Assembly (NCBI GenBank): GCA_937864975.1
Contig: CALMDI010000542.1
Location: 1-5,934, forward strand
Reading direction: 5' to 3'
Origin: an uncultured Chloroflexota bacterium
Lineage (GTDB): Bacteria > Chloroflexota > Anaerolineae > Aggregatilineales > Phototrophicaceae
DNA: 5,934 nt
Each line of letters opens with the position of its first letter. The first letter of the stretch is position 1. The position numbers were made by a program, and so were the translations under genes. Under the pieces are notes generated by a model. The model did not search any database and was not told the DNA's origin. It saw nothing but the letters and a program-made list of their open reading frames with translations. Below, one piece after another: positions 1 to 4,523 of this stretch.

Positions 1-137
1 CCTATGTGAGTCTGCCAGCTAGATTGTTGACCAAGAAGACTCAAGCCGATGAGAAAGACCTGCATCAATATCCCAATGACAAAGAGCCATGCCGCTCCAG
101 CGTAAGCGTAGCGTGATAATCTGATTCTTGGCTCCAC
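1..137 (-). CDS. N-terminal part of a small membrane protein, DUF6220-like (runs off the left edge)
   Basis: Forty-five codons are visible before the window ends. The start is a GTG at 137-135, preceded by a GGGAGG Shine-Dalgarno at 148-143 with a 5-nt spacer. An overlapping ATG at 139-137 lies in another frame that closes after 24 codons, so GTG is preferred. The peptide opens with a short basic stretch (MEPRIRLSRY). One long hydrophobic helix follows at about residues 11-36 (AYAGAAWLFVIGILMQVFLI and on), then a polar turn with W41 and H44. A first helix of the form AWLF..G...QVFL.GL, followed by a W..H, resembles the small multi-helix membrane proteins of the DUF6220 group as I recall them. 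The function of that group is unknown to me. The start lies 22 nt beyond the propeller gene's stop, which suggests cotranscription. The family name is tentative, while the membrane nature and reading frame are better supported. Confidence 0.62.
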   Translation of the reverse strand, partial: MEPRIRLSRYAYAGAAWLFVIGILMQVFLIGLSLLGQQSSWQTHI

Positions 138-142
138 ATTGA

Positions 143-148
143 CCTCCC
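143..148 (-). promoter_or_regulatory. Ribosome binding site of the DUF6220-like gene
   Basis: GGGAGG on the minus strand lies 5 nt before the GTG at 137-135. It supports the GTG start over the out-of-frame ATG that overlaps it. The same GGGAGGT core precedes the upstream propeller gene. Confidence 0.6.
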
Positions 149-159
149 TATAGCAGTCA

Positions 160-1203
160 TTAAAGCATAATCATCGCGGTCCAGATACTTCCCAGGTTGA
201 CCGGAAGCTGCCGCCAGTAGTTCCCGTAATCGGCAGTATGCCAGACGTCGCCGTTGCTCAATCCGGCATAAAGGTGTCCGGGCGCATCACGATCAGGAAG
301 AAGCGCATAGGGCATATTGGGCAGTGGTTGAGGCAATCCACCGTTCAGTTTCTCCCAGGGCGCATCGCCGGATTTTCGGAAAATGAAGGCTTCAGCCTTG
401 CCCTCGACATGTGCTTTAAACGGTCCGGGCGATGCAGAAATGTACCAGACATCCGGACGGGCAGGGTCGGCGCCGACTGCAAAGCTATAAATGCGGTCTA
501 ATCCTTTTCTGGATGGACGAACCCCCCCACCGCGCATGAGTTGGATAAAGTCAACCAGGGTTGCACGATCCGGCTGCTGCCAGGTTGCGCCCCCATCCCG
601 GCTGAAGGCAGCACCATATCCGCCTGCTTCGTATACCCAATTCCCATCCGCAGCGTGAAAGGTCAGCGAATGACAGTCACGAATAGCCCCGGTCAAATGA
701 CCGGTCCACGATTTGCCCCCATCCACACTTCGCAGTACTGCACCAGCCTCGACTCCGGCAACGATCACGTCTGGGTCAGTGGGTGAAAGGGCAATCGCCA
801 GAACATACGGGGCGCCCGCCTCGGCAGGCGTAAACCAGAACCAGCGTCTCATTCGCCGGAACGACTCCAATTCCATCCAGCTTTGTCCATCATCCGATGA
901 TACAAACACACCCGGCGGCTTCGTTCCCGCGAAGATCAGACCGGGTTTAGCCGGGCTTACCGCAAGCGCTTTGACGATATGTCCCTTCATACCGGAGAGT
1001 TGCCATGTTTTGCCCCGGTCGTCAGACCGAAGCACCCCATGGTCATGTGTCCCGGCATAGACGACGTTTGGGTTGTGCGGGTCAGCGGCTAGGCAGCGCA
1101 CATTCGTGCCGTCGAGCAGGAACTCGACTGACCAGTTACCGTTTGCGCCGCATTCTGCCCGTACCAACCTGCTGCCATTGGTTGACACAAAAACCTTGCT
1201 CAT
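160..1203 (-). CDS. BNR/Asp-box beta-propeller protein (WD40/YVTN/BNR-like, Ycf48/sialidase-type repeats)
   Basis: This is a 347-residue protein built from repeated propeller blades. Asp-box motifs of the form S-x-D-x-G-x-[TS]-W occur at about residues 60-67 (SDDRGKTW), 102-109 (SSDDGQSW), 159-166 (SVDGGKSW) and 201-208 (SRDGGATW). A degenerate copy lies at 323-330 (TADYGNYW). Between them are blade strands of the type 'ADPHNPNVVYAGT', 'SPAKPGLIFAGT' and 'SPTDPDVIVAGV'. No signal peptide or membrane segment is visible, so a cytoplasmic location is inferred. Most secreted sialidases and photosystem II assembly relatives with these repeats are exported, so this differs from them. No sialidase catalytic set (Arg triad, Tyr/Glu pair) is evident, and an enzymatic role should not be assumed. 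The ATG at 1203 is chosen over a GTG at 1212 because that GTG lies inside the Shine-Dalgarno. The gene follows the SRPBCC gene by 85 nt and precedes the DUF6220-like gene by 22 nt. The function is unknown; scaffold or binding is the likely generic role. Confidence 0.88.
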   Translation of the reverse strand: MSKVFVSTNGSRLVRAECGANGNWSVEFLLDGTNVRCLAADPHNPNVVYAGTHDHGVLRSDDRGKTWQLSGMKGHIVKALAVSPAKPGLIFAGTKPPGVFVSSDDGQSWMELESFRRMRRWFWFTPAEAGAPYVLAIALSPTDPDVIVAGVEAGAVLRSVDGGKSWTGHLTGAIRDCHSLTFHAADGNWVYEAGGYGAAFSRDGGATWQQPDRATLVDFIQLMRGGGVRPSRKGLDRIYSFAVGADPARPDVWYISASPGPFKAHVEGKAEAFIFRKSGDAPWEKLNGGLPQPLPNMPYALLPDRDAPGHLYAGLSNGDVWHTADYGNYWRQLPVNLGSIWTAMIML

Positions 1204-1206
1204 ATC

Positions 1207-1217
1207 GATCACCTCCC
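1207..1217 (-). promoter_or_regulatory. Strong ribosome binding site that fixes the propeller gene start
   Basis: The minus strand reads GGGAGGTGATC, an almost full complement to the 3' end of 16S rRNA. The GGAGG core (1216-1212) is 8 nt before the ATG at 1203. An upstream in-frame GTG at 1212-1210 overlaps this core and so cannot be the normal start. Confidence 0.8.
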
Positions 1218-1288
1218 GGACACGGTTTGGTCTGGTGGCACCAACGCCTGGACATTCCTGCTGGATGACCAGGATATAGACCCATTCG

Positions 1289-1741
1289 CTATAGCAAAAC
1301 CGTTTCCCCCGGGTTTTCGAGCAGATCTTTCAGATAGCCAAACTCAGCTCTCATCTCCCTTTTGACACTGGCGGCAATCAGCGGCTCGGCTAATCTGGAA
1401 AAGCCTCCTGGCTGCATCTCCATCCGGCATGTGACTTTGGTGCCTTCTGGCGTAACTTCAAAGAGGTAGGATGCCTCTACCGATATCGGACCGGATGTCG
1501 TTCTGAAAGTGACGACCTTATTGGGCGTGTATTCGGTGAACTCATTGCTTGCTTCCAGTTTCCGCCCCAAAAATTTGCGGATGAAGGTAAATTGTGTCCC
1601 TATACCAAGCGTTTCCGCCGTCGTTTTTCGCACTTCTAGCAGTCCGGTTTGCCACTCAGGGGCATTTGTAAGGTCACTCACATAGGCAAAGACTTCCCCA
1701 ATTGGACGATGGATAATGATGCTGTCCTCTACATTAATCAT
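1289..1741 (-). CDS. SRPBCC family protein (START-like, polyketide cyclase/CoxG-type)
   Basis: This is a 150-residue soluble protein with the usual length and layout of a single SRPBCC (helix-grip) domain. A first strand (MINVEDSIIIHRP) leads into the helix 'GEVFAYVSDLTNAPEWQTG', the hallmark 'VF.YV.D..N.PEW' entry to the pocket. Curved strands follow over about residues 30-108, for example 'GTQFTFIRKFLGRKLEASNE' and 'PNKVVTFRTT'. The long C-terminal helix spans about residues 115-142 (LAEPLIAASVKREMRAEFGY and on). Members bind hydrophobic ligands or act as cyclases, hydrolases or membrane-associated factors. Nothing here identifies the ligand. The ATG at 1741 is preceded by GAGGGG with a 4-nt spacer. 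It is the first gene of the group leading into the propeller and DUF6220-like genes, so a promoter is expected in 1742-2013, though none is clear. The IS lies 272 bp upstream. Confidence 0.88.
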   Translation of the reverse strand: MINVEDSIIIHRPIGEVFAYVSDLTNAPEWQTGLLEVRKTTAETLGIGTQFTFIRKFLGRKLEASNEFTEYTPNKVVTFRTTSGPISVEASYLFEVTPEGTKVTCRMEMQPGGFSRLAEPLIAASVKREMRAEFGYLKDLLENPGETVLL

Positions 1742-1824
1742 GTCGCCCCTCGTGCTGATCCAGGTAAATGTTTCGGCATCAAGGCGGAAAACTGATAACA
1801 GCCTTCGTTCTTATGTCCTTGTAC

Positions 1825-2013
1825 TCAGCCTATAACAACAGATGTCCCGATGCCATGAGCAGAAGACACATTCTGGCCGGGAACAAGGACCATTAGGATC
1901 GGGATATATTCCCGATTTACCACGGGATCCCCGAACGACGTGAGATATTTGATCAGGGTCGCCCTGCCCTTCTTTCGCTCCGCTGGTAACTGCACCTGGA
2001 CACAAATTTGCTT
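1825..2013 (-). pseudogene. Possible remnant of a small gene abutting the IS
   Basis: An open frame enters from the IS boundary and gives about 62 codons outside the element, ending in TGA at 1825-1827. The middle reads 'GRATLIKYLTSFGDPVVNRE' and the end is 'AHGIGTSVVIG'. The amino-acid mix looks more natural than that of the other frames here, but there is no proper start, ribosome site or recognised domain. On the far side of the IS the corresponding frame closes quickly at a TGA, so no partner half is obvious. It is kept only as a weak candidate. Confidence 0.15.
1898..1916. repeat. Perfect 7-bp inverted repeat, possible operator or hairpin
   Basis: ATCGGGA and TCCCGAT flank a 5-nt TATAT spacer, making a 19-bp near-palindrome about 157 bp upstream of the SRPBCC start. 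It has no T-tract on either side, so a rho-independent terminator is unlikely. The size and symmetry would suit a dimeric regulator, but no regulator gene is in view. Confidence 0.3.
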
Positions 2014-2045
2014 TTGGCTCAAGTCGAGAACGAGTGAGGACGAAC
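2014..2045 (+). repeat. Left terminal inverted repeat of the IS
   Basis: Reading inward it starts TTGGCTCAAGT and ends ACGAAC. It matches the reverse complement of 2963-2994 at 26 of 32 positions, including the first 11 without a mismatch. The transposase stop codon (TGA, 2021-2019) lies within it. Confidence 0.85.
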
Positions 2046-2949
2046 AAGAGCAGCAATAAAAGGCGGCGAAATCGCCTTCAAGTTGACGTGAAATTCGTAG
2101 ATCGCCACGTAGCCATAAAGATAACGCTTAGGCACGCCGCGAAATGGACGCAGGAAGTTGCACAAGCCGACCCACATGCCTTCGTCGCTGTTGGTGTGGG
2201 TTTCATACCAGCCGTCGCCATCCTCCTCGCGCGCCCATTCCTTCGTGCCATGACAGACGGTGACCCGTGCCCGCTTGAGCGGGTTGTAGCTGTCATACTC
2301 GTCGGTATAGACCAGCGCCTCCGGCTGGGTGAAGCGCTCGACAAACGGACAGAGGGTGCTGCCTTTGGTATCCAGCGCCACCCGCAACCGCACTTGGCCG
2401 CTCTCACGTCCAATCACCCCCAAGACCGGCGGACGGTCATTGGCATACTTCCCCCGACCGCGCCGTTTATTCGCCCGGCAACGCGGCGGGTCGAGCGGGT
2501 CGAAGTGGTCGACGCCTTTTTTCCCCCGCGTTCTGGAAGAGTTCGTCGGCTTCCACAACCTGATCGTTTAACGGGGTGTCGGTCTGCAACGGGGCGGCGT
2601 TGGCTTGGATCAAATGCCGCAGGGGGGTTATCGTCGTCTTGCTGCGCCCCAGTTCGCGCGCCAGCGTTGCCGCGCTCTCGCCTTTCAACACCCCGCGCAC
2701 CAGCAACACCACCTCCGGCGGCGGCAAATGGCGCGCCTCGAAGATCGTCCCGCTGTAAAGGTTATAAATGCCGTGACAACCTTTGCAGCGATAGACGATC
2801 AACTGACTCTGGCGCGTCCGACGGAACTCGCTGGCGTCTGCCCACGCTGCGTTGCAGTGCGGACACCGCAGCCCGTCCGGGTGGAAGTGTTCTAAAATCC
2901 ACTCCGTACTGGCTTTGTCGCTCATTAGGTCAGTGATTGGAAAGTCCAT
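2019..2949 (-). pseudogene. IS1595-family (ISXO2-like) transposase, frameshifted
   Basis: The first frame (2949 to about 2518) encodes residues 1-144. It opens with the family-like start MDFPITDLMSD. A zinc ribbon follows with C29-x2-C32 and C55-x2-C58, then an HTH-like segment at about 92-115 (LARELGRSKTT). The beginning of the DDE domain is VVEADELFQNAGEK, with D135 the likely first catalytic residue. After the run of six A's at 2522-2517 the reading continues in the +1 frame from 2516 with 'GVDHFDPLDPPRCRANKRRG'. It includes TDEYDSY (D216, likely second catalytic Asp), HTNSDEG (N253/E256, likely third position) and NFLRPFRGVPK, ending at TGA 2021-2019. Repaired length is 309 residues, normal for this group, so only one base is out of place. 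Without the shift the first frame stops at 2467 after 160 residues, losing most of the catalytic domain. The protein would cut and join the IS ends. Programmed shifting is possible but the site is not a classic slippery heptamer. Confidence 0.87.
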
Positions 2950-2962
2950 GACCCCAGTTCTA

Positions 2963-2994
2963 GTTCGTTTTCACTCCTTTTGTACTTGAGCCAA
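2963..2994 (-). repeat. Right terminal inverted repeat of the IS
   Basis: On the minus strand, reading inward, it starts TTGGCTCAAGT and ends ACGAAC, pairing with 2014-2045 at 26 of 32 positions. It ends 13 nt before the transposase ATG (2949). Confidence 0.85.
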
Positions 2995-3050
2995 CGCTTT
3001 ACCCATCCTATTCATGATGTCGCTACACTAGCAATCAAGGTCTAAAGGGG

Positions 3051-4523
3051 TTAACAGCTTCTTCGCGCATACAACTCCAATCGCAAATCGGGCGCATCCA
3101 GCACGACCTCACACCGGCGATAATCTTCTTCGAGCAGCGCCATGAATACTGCCATATTCGAGCGCGCGTCCCGCGGCACGTAAGCGAGCCAGACGCGATC
3201 ATGCGCCGACAGCCGTTCGAGCGCCTCGGCGTGTTCCGCGGTCTGCGCCTCAGGGCTGCCCTTCGGCTCGACGTTGTCGAACGCCATGCCGCGCCGTCGG
3301 TAATAGAAATCGGCGGTCCGGTCATAGGTAATCGACGCCATGCCATCCGACAAATAATTGACCACAAAATCGCCCGGAAGCCCATCCTCGCGCAGCGCGT
3401 CGTCAATCGCGTGCAGCGGGAAAACGTAAGGCGCGCTCGGCGTCTCGACAAAGAACTGCGAATTGCCCACGTTATAGACGCCGGATACCACCCAAACGGC
3501 AAGGAGTGCCGACGCCAGCAGCGGAACCCGCCGAAGCCGGTCGATGCCGAGCGCGACGAGCAGCGCCAGCAGCGCCCACAACGACAGAAGATAGCGAATC
3601 CGCGTGACCGGGATGATCTGAAACAGCTCGTTGAGCACGCTTACCACGAGAATGGCGACTATCGTGACGACCCACAAAAAGCGAGCGCCGCGCCCGCGCG
3701 CCAGAAGCGCCGGCAGCAAGCTTAACACGGGCAGGAGCAGCGAGCCGTTGCCAAAGAGGGTTGCCAGCAGTTGCAGCAGGTGACGCGTGCCAATGGCGCG
3801 GTCGTGCAGCGTGTCCGCCTCTGCCGCCAGCCCAACGCCCGCCAGCAGCGACGGCAGCCACGGGAGAAACAGGGCAAATGCCAGCGCCGCGATGCCGGTG
3901 ATGTGCCACCAGCGGCGATTCTTCGGAGCGAACACCAGATGGTAGACCGCCAGCCCTGCCATCGGGATCAGGGTGAGGTAATGCGCGTACAGGACGGCGA
4001 CGAGACAGGCGAGCCAGCCGAGCCACAAGGCGCGGTTCGCCTGAGGCACGCGCAGCAGGCGCGCGTACACGATCAATGCCATCACCACGAGGAAGGCGAC
4101 GAGTGTATACATGCGAATTTCGTGCAGGTAATAGACGAAAAACGCCGACGTGCCCAGCACAACCGCCGCATAAAGCCCCACTCTCCGCGAGACGAGATCG
4201 ACGCCGAGGCGGTACGTCCCGGCGACGGTCAGCACGCCGAACAGGAGTGAGAACGCCCGCAGCGCCGCGGGTTCCCAGCCGACCGCCGCGCCCCACCCAC
4301 CGAGCAGGGTAAAGTAACCGGGGGCGTGCCACGGGTTGCGTGTCGCCACGCGCGCCCAGATGTCGGCGGGCGACAGCGGACCATACGCGCCGCCGCCCGC
4401 GTCGTAAATGGAGAAGTATTCGTCCAGCCAGATGGAATCGCTGTCGAGGCTGCGCGCGCCGAGCCAGAAGGTGATCAAAAGCAGCGGAATCAGCCGCCAG
4501 CGCGACGGCGCGGCGCGCATCAT
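3051..4523 (-). CDS. Multi-pass membrane glycosyltransferase, GT39/ArnT-like (GT-C fold)
   Basis: This 490-residue integral membrane protein is expected to transfer a sugar from a polyprenyl-phosphate carrier to an acceptor on the outer face of the membrane. After a basic N-terminus and first helix (about 10-24) comes the acidic loop motif 'WLDEYFS' (D34/E35), the place of the catalytic acid in GT-C enzymes. 'PWHAPGYF' (H66, P68) follows, the counterpart of the H-x-P motif, then 'YLHEIRMYTL' (134-141), matching the Y-E-x-R-x-Y signature. Roughly ten hydrophobic helices extend to about residue 360. A soluble tail of about 130 residues follows ('ETPSAPYVFPLHAIDDALRE' and on). The start overlaps the upstream paralogue's stop as ATGA, with two successive ATG codons available. 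The paralogue's additional beta domain is absent. There is no recognisable terminator after the TAA at 3053-3051. Donor and acceptor are unknown; polysaccharide, glycolipid or glycoprotein modification are all possible. Confidence 0.86.
   Translation of the reverse strand: MMRAAPSRWRLIPLLLITFWLGARSLDSDSIWLDEYFSIYDAGGGAYGPLSPADIWARVATRNPWHAPGYFTLLGGWGAAVGWEPAALRAFSLLFGVLTVAGTYRLGVDLVSRRVGLYAAVVLGTSAFFVYYLHEIRMYTLVAFLVVMALIVYARLLRVPQANRALWLGWLACLVAVLYAHYLTLIPMAGLAVYHLVFAPKNRRWWHITGIAALAFALFLPWLPSLLAGVGLAAEADTLHDRAIGTRHLLQLLATLFGNGSLLLPVLSLLPALLARGRGARFLWVVTIVAILVVSVLNELFQIIPVTRIRYLLSLWALLALLVALGIDRLRRVPLLASALLAVWVVSGVYNVGNSQFFVETPSAPYVFPLHAIDDALREDGLPGDFVVNYLSDGMASITYDRTADFYYRRRGMAFDNVEPKGSPEAQTAEHAEALERLSAHDRVWLAYVPRDARSNMAVFMALLEEDYRRCEVVLDAPDLRLELYARRSC

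Larger units (their letters stand above)
1742..2013. other. 272-bp stretch without a convincing gene, upstream of the SRPBCC operon
   Basis: This must hold the promoter of the SRPBCC group unless the IS supplies it, but I see no clear -35/-10 pair. It contains one perfect 7-bp inverted repeat (1898-1916), a short CGGG-ATC-CCCG repeat (1923-1933), and open frames on the minus strand. One frame runs from the IS edge to a TGA at 1825-1827 and reads somewhat protein-like ('LIKYLTSFGDPVVNREYIPI'). It has no Shine-Dalgarno, its only start is a TTG inside the IS end repeat, and I recognise no family. It may be the remains of a gene cut by the IS, or simple chance. Confidence 0.5.
2014..2994 (-). mobile_element. 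IS1595-family insertion sequence, about 981 bp
   Basis: A single transposase gene nearly fills the element, and 32-bp imperfect inverted repeats bound it at 2014-2045 and 2963-2994. Size, gene content (zinc ribbon followed by ISXO2-like DDE domain) and end structure fit the IS1595 family. No clean 8-bp target duplication is visible. The two flanks share only AAAGC close to the junctions when read on the minus strand. The transposase carries a frameshift, so the copy is probably not autonomous. Confidence 0.85.

Noticed and set aside
160..1203. Sialidase function for the Asp-box protein
   Set aside because: Asp-boxes are structural. No arginine triad or other sialidase active-site pattern, and no signal peptide, is evident.
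1811..2056. 81-codon minus-strand frame spanning the IS left end
   Set aside because: It begins inside the IS, and its composition (Cys, Arg, Ser, Pro) looks random. No ribosome site or family is visible.
2034..2936. 300-codon plus-strand open frame across the IS
   Set aside because: It is the antisense shadow of the transposase. It is rich in Arg/Pro/Ala with no domain, while the minus strand encodes recognisable IS1595 motifs in both frame segments.
2995..3050. Possible terminator after the second glycosyltransferase
   Set aside because: I found no stable hairpin followed by a T-tract in these 56 bases. Only short, weak complementarities occur.
3201..4250. Plus-strand open frames of 174 and 159 codons
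   Set aside because: They are antisense shadows in GC-rich glycosyltransferase DNA, dominated by Arg, Gln and Ala, with no membrane or domain signal.
3472..4332. 286-codon minus-strand frame inside the glycosyltransferase
   Set aside because: It overlaps the real gene in another frame and is Arg/Ala-rich low-quality sequence, typical of GC-rich shadows.
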